Counted from the first letter of the stretch, positions 44,992 to 53,426 are shown. The stretch: 64,000 bases of DNA from Mucilaginibacter sp. L3T2-6 (GCF_030519355.1 NZ_JAUMKC010000013.1:102476-166475), one strand, 5' to 3'. Notes: a model not told the origin generated them from the sequence alone. Program-made: numbers and translations.

Positions 44992-46155
44992 ATGAAAAGA
45001 TCAGCTTTAATTGTTTTGATGGGCGTTTTAACTGCGGTAACGGTAAGCGCACAGCAAAAGTTTAACGGCTTAGGCGTAAACATGGGTAATTTGTACATGA
45101 TGTCTGACGCGAAGACACGTTCTATCAGCCCGGAAAATTTTAACGGGGAAAAAGGCAAGGGCGGAATGGCTACTACTGGCACCGGTGCGAATGCCTCGCG
45201 CGATTTGGGGCAGACCTGGAAAGTGAGTCCCAGCGTTGTTATTAAAAAGCACACCACTTTCACCATAGCCGAAATAAATGAATCCGGCGCTATACAGCAT
45301 ATCTGGATGACACCCACGGGCAACTGGCGCTACTCTATCATTCGTTTTTATTGGGACGATGAAACCACACCGTCTGTAGAGGTGCCGGTGGGCGACTTTT
45401 TCTGCATGGGTTGGGGTAAGTTCGCGCCTGTCACATCGCTGGCTGTTGTAGTAAACCCAGGAAGTGGGTTAAATTGCTATTGGCCGATGCCTTTCCGTAA
45501 AAAATGTAAAATAACCATGGAGAACATTGACGACCGGGATATGGTGCTGTACTACCAGGTAGATTATACACTGACCGATGTTCCTAAAGATGCGGCTTAT
45601 TTTCATGCACAGTTTCGCCGGGTTAACCCGCTGCCCTATAAACAGGATTTTGTTGTAGCAGACGGCATTAAAGGTAAAGGCCAGTACGTGGGCACTTACC
45701 TGGCTTATGGATCAAACAAGAACGGCTGGTGGGGCGAGGGAGAGATAAAATTCTTTATGGATGGCGACACAAAATTCCCGACCATTTGCGGAACCGGTAC
45801 GGAGGATTATTTTAACGGCGCTTACGATTTCGACAGCCCGCACAAAAAAGCCGACGGGACAGAGACAAGCGAATACACTGAGTTTAGTGGCCCTTATACT
45901 GGCCTGCCACAGGTATTACGGGGTGATGGACATTACAATATAGCCCAAAGATTTGGTTTGTACCGCTGGCACATAGCCGATCCTATACGCTTTGAAAAGG
46001 ACTTAAAAGTGACTCTTCAGGATTTGGGCTGGCGCGATAATGGCCGGTATTTGCCTTTGCAGGATGATTTGGCTACAGTAGCTTTCTGGTACCAAAGCGA
46101 GCCGCATGGTATATTCCCCGTACTGCCAGGCAGGGATGAACTGGAAGTGAATTAA
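44992..46155 (+). CDS. GH172 (DUF2961) family glycosidase
   Basis: A 387-residue secreted protein with a cleavable signal (about residues 1-20, ending VSAQQK). The DUF2961 fold is supported by GAIQHIWMTPTGNWRYSIIRFYWDDE, GDFFCMGWGKFAPV, NCYWPMPFRKKC and ICGTGTEDYFNGAYDF, which carries an acidic residue of the active site. Family GH172 includes difructose-dianhydride-forming fructofuranosidase and D-arabinofuranosidases. Here it ends a deoxysugar operon, so it may release a furanosidic sugar outside the cytoplasm. Substrate is not determined. Confidence 0.85.
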   Translation: MKRSALIVLMGVLTAVTVSAQQKFNGLGVNMGNLYMMSDAKTRSISPENFNGEKGKGGMATTGTGANASRDLGQTWKVSPSVVIKKHTTFTIAEINESGAIQHIWMTPTGNWRYSIIRFYWDDETTPSVEVPVGDFFCMGWGKFAPVTSLAVVVNPGSGLNCYWPMPFRKKCKITMENIDDRDMVLYYQVDYTLTDVPKDAAYFHAQFRRVNPLPYKQDFVVADGIKGKGQYVGTYLAYGSNKNGWWGEGEIKFFMDGDTKFPTICGTGTEDYFNGAYDFDSPHKKADGTETSEYTEFSGPYTGLPQVLRGDGHYNIAQRFGLYRWHIADPIRFEKDLKVTLQDLGWRDNGRYLPLQDDLATVAFWYQSEPHGIFPVLPGRDELEVN

Positions 46156-46315
46156 TTTAAGAAACGGGAGCGGCGGGCGGGGCAGCAAACCGATAGGTGA
46201 GCCTGTGAGAAAATTACGGCCTTCCGTACACTCCGCCTGCTACTAGTTTCTCAAGGTTTCGGTAATTAAAGAGGGATATCCCGTTAAAATGATTATAAGA
46301 ATAATAAATGGACCT

Positions 46316-46849
46316 TCAGCTGCTTGTATATCGTGCGGTTATCTCCAGCAGCAATTTGCGGTCATCTTTTGATTCATCCAGGTTCTCTTTTAATAGTTGT
46401 GTTATCTCTGCGTTTTTAATTTTTTTAGCCAATATCTGCAACACCTGGAAAGACGCTACCTCAATACTCTCCATGTTTTGCAGATAGAAGAGTATCGCCA
46501 TATCGCGCAACGCTGCATCATCCCGCTGTTCTCCTATGGCTGTAAATGCTTCTTCTATCATTCCGGCTAACCCCTGGCAGCCCGTTGCTTTGTTTTCAGC
46601 GCCCAGTTGTTCATATATCCTATTCATCCGTTCGATCTGTTTTTTAACATCGTCCACGGTTTCCATAATGGCATAGTTTAAATCTTTAAAATGAGCTTCG
46701 CCGGCAATTTCTGGGAAACGGTCAACCATGTGCTTCTTGGCGCAGTATATTTTATCAAGGTTGCTGATAAAGAAATCAAGCAGGCGTTTGCTGCCTAAAT
46801 TTATAGTACCTGAGCGTTTGGAATATTTTGTCATTTGGTTACGGGTCAT
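46316..46849 (-). CDS. DUF892 (YciE/YciF) ferritin-like protein
   Basis: A 177-residue helical protein of the DUF892 group. It has LLDFFISNLDKIYCAKKHMVDRFPEIAG near the start and two further helices carrying glutamates (CQGLAGMIEEAF; YLQNMESIEVASFQVLQILAK) in the four-helix-bundle pattern of ferritin-like diiron proteins. Such proteins are general stress proteins. The ATG at 46849 fits family length; the open frame runs back to 47005, but that extension lacks family similarity. It is divergent from the first GIN-domain gene. Confidence 0.72.
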   Translation of the reverse strand: MTRNQMTKYSKRSGTINLGSKRLLDFFISNLDKIYCAKKHMVDRFPEIAGEAHFKDLNYAIMETVDDVKKQIERMNRIYEQLGAENKATGCQGLAGMIEEAFTAIGEQRDDAALRDMAILFYLQNMESIEVASFQVLQILAKKIKNAEITQLLKENLDESKDDRKLLLEITARYTSS

Positions 46850-47048
46850 AAATACACAGTCTATAACAAAAAATGTCCCGTTAAGATTTAATAAAAATTT
46901 ATCGATCACGGATAAACTCATCTTTACGGCATTCGGCCTTGAGCTACGGAATCTAACCCAGTAAATTCTTTCCGGAATTTTCACCGGTAAAATTACCGTG
47001 CTCACCGGGAAAAACCTTCTATATGCCTAATACAGGGCATATTAGTGT

Positions 47049-47071
47049 AACGTTTGTTTTTTCCGGGCGTC
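47049..47071 (+). promoter_or_regulatory. ECF-type promoter, GIN-domain gene 1
   Basis: TGTAAC (AAC at 47049-47051) and CGTC (47068-47071, continuing TTATTAG) are 16 bases apart, a textbook ECF sigma layout. The start codon is 57 bases downstream. The second GIN gene has the same element at the same spacing. Confidence 0.72.
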
Positions 47072-47128
47072 TTATTAGCGTATTTAAAATACAGGAAAAC
47101 AGAATAATTGACATAATAAATAAATATC

Positions 47129-47725
47129 ATGAAAACCGCTATAATCACCGTATTCACTGCTCTGAGTTTAACCGCAGGAATCGCAAATTCAACAAAAGCA
47201 GCAACCCTAAAAGGCGATGCTAACACTTATACCGTTTTAACCGATATCAGCGCGATCAATAAAATAGAAATACACGGAAATGTAGAGCTGTATGTTTCTG
47301 ACGGCGCAAGCGACCAGGTAAAAGTTTACAACAAGTATTATTCAGAAAGCGCCCTGGTACAAAGTACAAACGGCGTGTTGCGTATATCGTCATACAAACC
47401 TGAAAAATTAGTGGTTTGGGTGAGCGCAAATGACCTGCGTGCCATTTCTGCTTACGATAATGCCGAAGTAAAATCATTTGGAAACATCTCGAAAATCGAG
47501 TTCGCCGTAGACCTGCATGATAATGCTGCAGCAAAACTGGATCTGAATGCTTTTGCAGCCAGCCTGACCGTTAAAGATAATGCCAAGGCGGATTTAACGG
47601 GTTCTGCTGATCAGTTAAACCTTTACCGGGATATCGAGTCGAACGTAAAAAGCAACAACTTTAGCGCCGCTCATTATTTGGAAAACAAAATAACCGTAGC
47701 CGGAAATGATCTGGCCGGCTTGTAA
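47129..47725 (+). CDS. GIN-domain (DUF2807) secreted protein, copy 1
   Basis: A 198-residue exported protein with signal peptide (cleavage near TKAATL, residue 24). The mature part is a short right-handed beta-helix of the DUF2807 (GIN) type: INKIEIHGNVELYVSDG, VKVYNKYYSE, GVLRISSY, then turns with Asp-Asn-Ala (YDNAEV, HDNAAAK, KDNAKAD) at about 20-residue spacing. Such proteins are putative envelope adhesins with no proven activity. It is a close paralogue of the gene at 50674, including the promoter. A strong terminator follows. Confidence 0.8.
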   Translation: MKTAIITVFTALSLTAGIANSTKAATLKGDANTYTVLTDISAINKIEIHGNVELYVSDGASDQVKVYNKYYSESALVQSTNGVLRISSYKPEKLVVWVSANDLRAISAYDNAEVKSFGNISKIEFAVDLHDNAAAKLDLNAFAASLTVKDNAKADLTGSADQLNLYRDIESNVKSNNFSAAHYLENKITVAGNDLAGL

Positions 47726-47760
47726 CAGCACTTTTGCAAAAGTTCAACATATACTACGGG

Positions 47761-47790
47761 AGCTATCTGTGTAACGCAGGTAGCTTTTTT
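47761..47790 (+). terminator. terminator of GIN-domain gene 1
   Basis: A 9-bp stem (47761-47769 with 47777-47785, one G-T) with a 7-base loop is followed by six T residues. It lies 36 bases after the stop codon. Confidence 0.88.
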
Positions 47791-47849
47791 GTTGTGAACC
47801 GGGCGAGGTTTTTTTATATTTAAGCAGTTAAAACTCTACATCCTTACAC

Positions 47850-48935
47850 ATGCGGCAAATATTACAAACGCCAACGCCTAAGGCCCTTTACATTTTAGTT
47901 ATAATATTTTTGGGTGGCTGTGGTATGATAGTTACAAAACAATTACTGGTGCGAGACATCCGGCTAAGCGGTTTTAATAAAGAATACATAGCTGTGCAAA
48001 ATACTGATGTTTTAGCGGGGCCCGGAAAAACTGAGGTTGTTGATACGTTGGTAGTAACTCATCATGGTGTAGCCAAAGCAAATGCGGTTAAGCTTGGAAA
48101 TATCAAAACAACCGGCAACATGCCGTATAAAAGCCTGTTTTTTGAATATAATTCGGTTTTTCTGGTTTGGATGTCTTTGATTTCAATAATGATCGGAATT
48201 TCACTTGCTTTGGCGCCAGTTATAATAAAATCTATAAAAGACCTTGTAAGGATATTCAGCATACCTGGCGCGGCCGTTTGGCAATCTATTGCAGCTGTTT
48301 TGCTGCTTGGTGGCGCTCTTGTTTATGCACAGCAGAATAGTTATATGCTGCAGGCCTTTGATATCATGGACAGGTTTAAAATATTGCTATATCATCCCGG
48401 CGCACTTAACATTGTTGTACTGACAAGTCTTGGGGTTGGCTTAATAGCCATCACCGGGAAACTGATTATAAACTATGCAGTGGGTAAATTGCCTGAGCGT
48501 ATAACGGGTATGTCTGAGACGGAGCAGAAAAAAGTGGGCGAAAAGTTTTTGCTGCTACGCAACCAGTTGAAGTTTTTCCTTCTGGTTGATGCGATACTTA
48601 TCGTTTTTTCAATTCTCACAACTGATGCGCTGCGCAGGTCGATATTAACCGAAGTAACTTTTAGCATCGATATTTTCCCGGACAATTTTGTTTACCTCTA
48701 TGGACTCCTGTTTACCTTTTTTCTGGGTCTTTTATATATGCCGATTTATTACCGCCTGCGCTATAAAGGCGCAACAATGCTGCATGATATTCCGCAGGCC
48801 GAATTAGATGGGGATAAGAAAACCCTGTCTGCTATCTTTTTAATTCAGGAGACACCGATGCAAAGTTTGCAGGTAAGTCTTGCTATCCTGGCGCCAGTGC
48901 TTACCAGTCTTGCACCGAACGTTCTTAAAATATAA
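47850..48935 (+). CDS. multi-helix membrane protein of unknown function
   Basis: A 361-residue integral membrane protein with an N-terminal helix (about residues 12-30), a soluble outside part (residues 35-95) and about five or six more helices from residue 100 onward. A charged segment, GMSETEQKKVGEKFLLLRNQLKFFL, sits before a helix near residue 225. I recognise no family. It has its own transcript between two GIN-domain genes and converges with gluconokinase without a gap: its stop ends at 48935 and the opposite stop begins at 48936. Confidence 0.6.
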   Translation: MRQILQTPTPKALYILVIIFLGGCGMIVTKQLLVRDIRLSGFNKEYIAVQNTDVLAGPGKTEVVDTLVVTHHGVAKANAVKLGNIKTTGNMPYKSLFFEYNSVFLVWMSLISIMIGISLALAPVIIKSIKDLVRIFSIPGAAVWQSIAAVLLLGGALVYAQQNSYMLQAFDIMDRFKILLYHPGALNIVVLTSLGVGLIAITGKLIINYAVGKLPERITGMSETEQKKVGEKFLLLRNQLKFFLLVDAILIVFSILTTDALRRSILTEVTFSIDIFPDNFVYLYGLLFTFFLGLLYMPIYYRLRYKGATMLHDIPQAELDGDKKTLSAIFLIQETPMQSLQVSLAILAPVLTSLAPNVLKI

Positions 48936-50420
48936 TCAGGGATTATCTGCTGCCGCCACGTGCATTATGCCCTTTAAATTTTGGTACAGTTGTTTATAAA
49001 TGGCGAATTGCCGGGCATAAACTGTCGCGTTGCTTGCTGCAGGTTCAAAAATTTTCAGAGCTGAAGAATCCGCCGGAGGGTATTTCGTGATTAATCTCAA
49101 GTTCTTTAACGCCATAAATGCGGCGCCAATCGCCGAGGCATCATCGCTTTGCGCCATTATTATCTTTTTGTTGGTAATGTCGGCCAGTATTTGCATCCAT
49201 AATTGCGACCGGGTGATGCCGCCGCTGATATTTATTTGTGTAACAGGCTCCGCGTTTTGCTCAACGGCATCCAGCACGTCTTTAAGAGCAAAGCATATGC
49301 CCTCTAAAACAGCCCTGGAAAAATGAGCGTGATTATGCTGCAGCTTTACATTAAAGAAAGTGCCGCAGCTCTCACTATCCCATATCGGTGCGCGCTCGCC
49401 AGTCAGATACGGAAGAAATATCAATCCGCTGCTACCAACAGGTACAGCCGCTATTTCTGCGAAAAAATTTTCATAGTCATTTTCATCCAGTTCTGGCTTG
49501 TTATTTTTTAACCACCATTGTAGGGCGATACCACCGTTATTTATAGGGCCGCCACAGATAAAGATGGTATCATCTAAAATGTAGTTAAACGTCATTGCGG
49601 TGCGATCAGGCAGCGGCTTATTGCTGGCCACTCTTACCGCCCCGCTGGTGCCAATCGTCACTGCTGCAATACCATATTCAATAGCCATGCTACCAAGATT
49701 GGCCAGGCATCCGTCGCTTGCGCCGATAAAGAAAGGTGTGTTCGGTTTAAGGAAAGTAAATCCCGGCGTGCTCCCCGGCAAATTATTGCTATAATCTGTA
49801 GCAACAGATTGTGATAGTTCCTGTATGGTTATACCGGCCATTTGCAGTGCTTCATCGTGCCAGGTCCGCTTTGTGATATTGAACAACCCTGTACCCGAAG
49901 CGCATGATTCATCTATTTTAAATTCACCAAAGAGTTTGAACCAGATAAACTCCTTTATCGAAATATATTTTTGAACCCGGCTGAACAGGCCGGGGTTGTT
50001 TTCCCGGATCCAGATGATTTTGCAAAGCGGCGACATCGCATGCAGCGGCGTCCCCGTTGCCTCATATATATCCATGCCTTCATTAGTTGACTTCAGACGG
50101 TTAGCGATGCCCGCACTGCGGTTATCGGCCCACGTCATCATTGGCGTCAATGCCTTGCAACTTTCGTCAACAGGGATTAAACTATGCATAGCGCTGCTTA
50201 AACTAACTGCTAATGGCGGTGTGCCAATTTTTGTAACAATGCCTGCTAAACAGTTTTTAAAAGCCTGCCATATCAATTCGGGGTCTTGCTCGTGGTAGCC
50301 GGGTTTAGGAGAGTTGTAGGTATAATATTGCTGGCCATCGGCAAATGATTGACCGGATAAATTCACAGCAACGGCCTTAACGCTGCCGGTTCCAACGTCG
50401 ACACCTAAAACATATTTCAT
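48936..50420 (-). CDS. gluconokinase (FGGY family)
   Basis: A 494-residue carbohydrate kinase of the FGGY family that matches the gluconokinase subgroup. The ATP-binding motifs are VLGVDVGTGSVKAVAVN near the N-terminus and the glycine-rich IGTSGAVRVA near residue 255, with the family's C-terminal SGGITRSQLWMQILAD near residue 400. GYHEQDPELIW near residue 42 and MMTWADNRS near 92 support sugar-acid specificity. It phosphorylates D-gluconate to 6-phosphogluconate, which would link the quinoprotein dehydrogenase product to the pentose phosphate pathway, although the genes are 30 kb apart. Confidence 0.82.
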   Translation of the reverse strand: MKYVLGVDVGTGSVKAVAVNLSGQSFADGQQYYTYNSPKPGYHEQDPELIWQAFKNCLAGIVTKIGTPPLAVSLSSAMHSLIPVDESCKALTPMMTWADNRSAGIANRLKSTNEGMDIYEATGTPLHAMSPLCKIIWIRENNPGLFSRVQKYISIKEFIWFKLFGEFKIDESCASGTGLFNITKRTWHDEALQMAGITIQELSQSVATDYSNNLPGSTPGFTFLKPNTPFFIGASDGCLANLGSMAIEYGIAAVTIGTSGAVRVASNKPLPDRTAMTFNYILDDTIFICGGPINNGGIALQWWLKNNKPELDENDYENFFAEIAAVPVGSSGLIFLPYLTGERAPIWDSESCGTFFNVKLQHNHAHFSRAVLEGICFALKDVLDAVEQNAEPVTQINISGGITRSQLWMQILADITNKKIIMAQSDDASAIGAAFMALKNLRLITKYPPADSSALKIFEPAASNATVYARQFAIYKQLYQNLKGIMHVAAADNP

Positions 50421-50590
50421 ATTATTTATTTACCAAGCCAAGATACAGTTTTCCGGTAAATCAACTGTGTCATGTCTTTTACCTTTCAGCCTTTGGCTTT
50501 TACGTTAATTTTTGCTTCAATTTCACCGACCTAAATACCGGGTTTACCGGGAAAAACCCGCACCACACCTAATAGGGGCCGCATTGCTGT

Positions 50591-50613
50591 AACGTTATAA
50601 AATTGTGTTCGTC
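50591..50613 (+). promoter_or_regulatory. ECF-type promoter, GIN-domain gene 2
   Basis: TGTAAC (AAC at 50591-50593) and CGTC (50610-50613, continuing TTATTAG) are 16 bases apart, identical in layout to the promoter before the paralogue at 47129. The start codon is 60 bases downstream. Confidence 0.72.
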
Positions 50614-50673
50614 TTATTAGTGTATTAAGAATTTAGAGATTATAATTAGTTGACACTCAAAATAAAACATATC

Positions 50674-51285
50674 ATGAAAACTCAAATCATAACCATCTTC
50701 GCCGCCTTAGTTTTAGGCATCGGAGTAACAAATACAGCTAATGCAGCCACAGCTAAAAATGCTGATGATAACTACACAATTTTAACCGACGTTAGCGCCA
50801 TCAACAAAATAGAAGTTCGCGGCAACGTTGAGCTTTATATAAGCGACGGCGCTGCAGACCAGGTAAAAGTTTACAACAAATATTATAGCGAAACCGCACT
50901 TGTACAAAGCAAAAGCGGTGTGTTAAGGATTGCTTCTTATAAAGCCGATAAATTAATCGTCTGGGTTACTGCAAACGACTTGCGCTCGATATCTGCTTTT
51001 GATAACGTCGAGGTGAAATCATTTGGAAATATCTCAAAAATAGAGTTCGATGTTGACCTGCACGACAATGCTTTCGCTAAATTGAACTTAGACTCTTTTT
51101 CGACAGATGTTACTGTAAACGACAATGCTAAAGTTTGCCTGAGCGGATCAGTTACTGAATATACTTTAAAATGCGATCGCGAACAGAATGTAGATCACAA
51201 AGACCTTTCAACCGTTCATTCAACCAAAATAGGGTCACAATCAATGGCTGGCAGCCAAACACTGGATCTAGCCGATGTTCAGTAA
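50674..51285 (+). CDS. GIN-domain (DUF2807) secreted protein, copy 2
   Basis: A 203-residue exported protein with signal peptide (cleavage near NAATAK, residue 25). It is a close paralogue of the protein encoded at 47129: INKIEVRGNVELYISDG, VKVYNKYYSETALVQSK and VKSFGNISKIEFDVDLHDNA are nearly identical, while the last 50 residues differ. The ATG at 50674 matches the paralogue start; an upstream TTG in the same frame is not needed. The beta-helix of DUF2807 proteins is thought to lie on the cell surface or in the periplasm. Confidence 0.8.
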   Translation: MKTQIITIFAALVLGIGVTNTANAATAKNADDNYTILTDVSAINKIEVRGNVELYISDGAADQVKVYNKYYSETALVQSKSGVLRIASYKADKLIVWVTANDLRSISAFDNVEVKSFGNISKIEFDVDLHDNAFAKLNLDSFSTDVTVNDNAKVCLSGSVTEYTLKCDREQNVDHKDLSTVHSTKIGSQSMAGSQTLDLADVQ

Positions 51286-51312
51286 TCCCGAACGAAAGTA
51301 TTGTATAAAATT

Positions 51313-51342
51313 AAAAGCTGCCGGTTAATGACAGCTTTTTTT
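51313..51342 (+). terminator. terminator of GIN-domain gene 2
   Basis: AAAAGCTG (51313-51320) pairs with CAGCTTTT (51332-51339) over an 11-base loop, ending in seven T residues. It lies between the second and third GIN-domain genes. Confidence 0.88.
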
Positions 51343-51353
51343 AAATTTGATGT

Positions 51354-51377
51354 AACGTAAAAACACAATACAACGTC
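51354..51377 (+). promoter_or_regulatory. ECF-type promoter, GIN-domain gene 3
   Basis: TGTAAC (AAC at 51354-51356) and CGTC (51374-51377) are 17 bases apart. It begins 12 bases after the preceding terminator and ends 16 bases before the start codon, so the leader would be very short. Confidence 0.58.
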
Positions 51378-51393
51378 CAAAGACCTAAAAAAC

Positions 51394-52116
51394 ATGAAAA
51401 AGCTGCAACTACCGATATTTGTTTTAATTGGCGTCATTTCGATTGCCTGCTTGTCATCCTGCCGGTTTCACTGCATCCGCGGCTCTGGCAACCAGATTAC
51501 CGAAAACCGGAAGCCCGGAGATTTCACTAAAATCGACGTATCTGAATCATTCAAGGTTATAGTAAAACAGGATAGCTCAAGCACAGTAACCGTTACAGCT
51601 GATGATAACCTTTTAAAATACATCCGGACGAATGTAAGCGGCAGTACTCTTCGCATTTATACCAAAAAGAACTTGTGTAACAGCGGTGAGATGATTATCA
51701 AAGTACCTGTACGGATGCTTGAAGGACTCAAAGCCTCAGACGCTTCGGAAATTGTATCAGATGGTAAATTAAACGGGCGGGACGTATCCATTCATCTTTC
51801 GGATGGGTCCCGGATAACTGCCGATCTGACTGCAACTAAAGTAACAATCAGGTCGAGTGATGCTTCCGAATTGGATTTGAAAGGACAGGCGTCAAGCAGC
51901 GAGATTCAGCTAAGCGATGGTAGTAAAGTTTATGCAAAGGACTTCATTACAGGTACAAGCTGGGTAAGGGCATCCGATGGCTCATTCGGAGAGCTGAATG
52001 TAATGAATACCCTGAATGTTCATGGCAGCGATGGCTCTGTAATTAAGTATCGTGGTAATCCGCAGACAGTTAACGCCAATAATTCCGATGGCGCATCAGT
52101 AGAAAAGGTCAATTAA
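51394..52116 (+). CDS. GIN-domain (DUF2807) lipoprotein
   Basis: A 240-residue lipoprotein with lipobox LSSC at residues 20-23. The mature part is a beta-helix of the DUF2807 type with a ladder of Ser-Asp-Gly/Ala-Ser turns (SDASEIV, SDGSRI, SDASEL, SDGSKV, SDGSFG, SDGSVI, SDGASV) about every 15-25 residues. The N-terminal part (IRGSGNQITENRKPGDFTKI) resembles other GIN lipoproteins. It is longer than, and only distantly similar to, the two secreted paralogues upstream, but shares their promoter type. No enzymatic role is known. Confidence 0.78.
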   Translation: MKKLQLPIFVLIGVISIACLSSCRFHCIRGSGNQITENRKPGDFTKIDVSESFKVIVKQDSSSTVTVTADDNLLKYIRTNVSGSTLRIYTKKNLCNSGEMIIKVPVRMLEGLKASDASEIVSDGKLNGRDVSIHLSDGSRITADLTATKVTIRSSDASELDLKGQASSSEIQLSDGSKVYAKDFITGTSWVRASDGSFGELNVMNTLNVHGSDGSVIKYRGNPQTVNANNSDGASVEKVN

Positions 52117-52150
52117 ATTAGTTTACCCCGCTTTCGGCAAATAAATAAAA

Positions 52151-52200
52151 AAAATTGTAACGTTCTGACCGGTTGCTTGGTCATGTTACAAATTTTATTT
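52151..52200. terminator. bidirectional-type terminator hairpin
   Basis: TTGTAAC and GTTACAA form the outer stem (within 52151-52196) and TGACC/GGTCA the inner one (52166-52170 with 52179-52183). A run of A before and T after flank it. It lies 34 bases after the GIN lipoprotein gene. The TGTAAC here is part of the stem and has no CGTC partner. Confidence 0.8.
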
Positions 52201-52243
52201 AATTTAACTTGATTTTAAACTATTAATTCAACCCAACCCAATC

Positions 52244-53242
52244 ATGAAAAAGCTGAGAAAGTTTTTACTTTATCTCGTCGTTGTTTTTGTTCTAGTTGTC
52301 GCCGGCGCCATTTCTTACATCACTTTAGCCCTGCCAAACGTGGGTGATGCCGAAGATATTCATGTACCTGCCGACGCAAAAACCATAGCACGCGGTAAAT
52401 ACCTGGTAAGCCACGTTGTGTTATGTACCGATTGCCATTCACGGCGCGATTTTACAAAATTTGCAGGGCCGGTACTTGATGGCAAACCCGGCCAGGGCGG
52501 TGATGTATTTGACGAAAAAGTCAACTTCCCGGGCAGCGTGCATGTGCCTAACATTACCCCGTTTAATTTAAAGGGCTGGACAGATGGCGAGATTTTCAGG
52601 GCGATAACTACTGGTGTCCGTAAAGATGGCTCTGCGATTTTTCCATTGATGCCATGGCCAAACTACTCCAAATTAAGCCGAGAAGACGTGTATGCAATAA
52701 TTGCCTATATACGTACCTTACAGCCTGTTAATGCTGCTTATCCACGTGCTTCTTATAACTTTCCGTTAAATATTTTGGTTCATACCATGCCGCAAAAGGC
52801 AAGCCTGGGCGCCTTACCAAATCCATCGGACACGCTTAAATACGGGGCATACCTGGTTAACGCTGGCGCATGTATGGATTGCCATACTCAAAACGTAAAA
52901 GGCAAAATGATTCCGGGAATGGAGTTTGCAGGCGGGCGTAGCTTTAGGATCGGGAATAATGCCATTAACTCAGCCAATATCACACCTGATAAAGAAACCG
53001 GTATCGGTACCTGGACAAGTGCAGCTTTTGTGGCGCGGTTTAAGAATTTTGCAGATATAACCAGAACAATGGCAGTATCGCCAACCGATCCGCAAACAAT
53101 TATGCCATGGTATGATTATGCAGGTATGACTGAAGGCGATCTCAAGTCGATTTACGCTTACTTAAGAACAATTAAATCGGTAAAAAATAAAGTCAATCAT
53201 TTCCAGGCAAACACCTTTGCAGCACAGGCCGGTTCGCATTAA
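52244..53242 (+). CDS. membrane-anchored dihaem cytochrome c
   Basis: A 332-residue protein with an N-terminal anchor (about residues 8-30) and two cytochrome c domains. Haem sites are CTDCH (C61, C64, H65) and CMDCH (C210, C213, H214); methionine ligands are likely in PLMPWPNYS near residue 137 and IMPWYDYAGM near residue 285. The halves are similar and represent a duplicated cytochrome, as in the cytochrome subunits of quinoprotein or alcohol dehydrogenases. It may carry electrons from periplasmic dehydrogenases to the terminal oxidase. It is monocistronic. Confidence 0.82.
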   Translation: MKKLRKFLLYLVVVFVLVVAGAISYITLALPNVGDAEDIHVPADAKTIARGKYLVSHVVLCTDCHSRRDFTKFAGPVLDGKPGQGGDVFDEKVNFPGSVHVPNITPFNLKGWTDGEIFRAITTGVRKDGSAIFPLMPWPNYSKLSREDVYAIIAYIRTLQPVNAAYPRASYNFPLNILVHTMPQKASLGALPNPSDTLKYGAYLVNAGACMDCHTQNVKGKMIPGMEFAGGRSFRIGNNAINSANITPDKETGIGTWTSAAFVARFKNFADITRTMAVSPTDPQTIMPWYDYAGMTEGDLKSIYAYLRTIKSVKNKVNHFQANTFAAQAGSH

Positions 53243-53260
53243 AGACCAGATGTTTTATTT

Positions 53261-53297
53261 ACATGGCGACGGATTTTATTCATCGCCATGTATTTTT
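53261..53297 (+). terminator. terminator of the dihaem cytochrome gene
   Basis: ACATGGCGA (53261-53269) pairs with TCGCCATGT (53283-53291) over a 13-base loop and is followed by A and five T residues. Confidence 0.85.
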
Positions 53298-53404
53298 ATT
53301 GCCTCGCGGGTATAAAAGTGATACCGCACCAAACCCGGCTATTACTGAAAAGTACTTTTATCTTCCAGTCTTTGTTGCGTTTAATGATTATCCGACTTTT
53401 TTCA

Positions 53405-53412
53405 TACCTTTG
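53405..53412 (+). promoter_or_regulatory. -7 box of the tig promoter
   Basis: TACCTTTG matches the Bacteroidota TAnnTTTG -7 box. A TTG lies 27 bases upstream and a TTTA about 21 bases upstream, so the -33 element is weak. Transcription would start near 53417, leaving a leader of about 80 bases. Confidence 0.55.
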
Positions 53413-53426
53413 CACCTCCAAAAAGC

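Noticed and set aside
46850..47005. Longer start for the DUF892 gene
   Set aside because: The extra 52 residues are not part of the family; the ATG at 46849 gives the usual length.
52156..52187. Fourth TGTAAC-type ECF promoter before the dihaem cytochrome gene
   Set aside because: The TGTAAC is one arm of a terminator stem and no CGTC lies 16-17 bases downstream.
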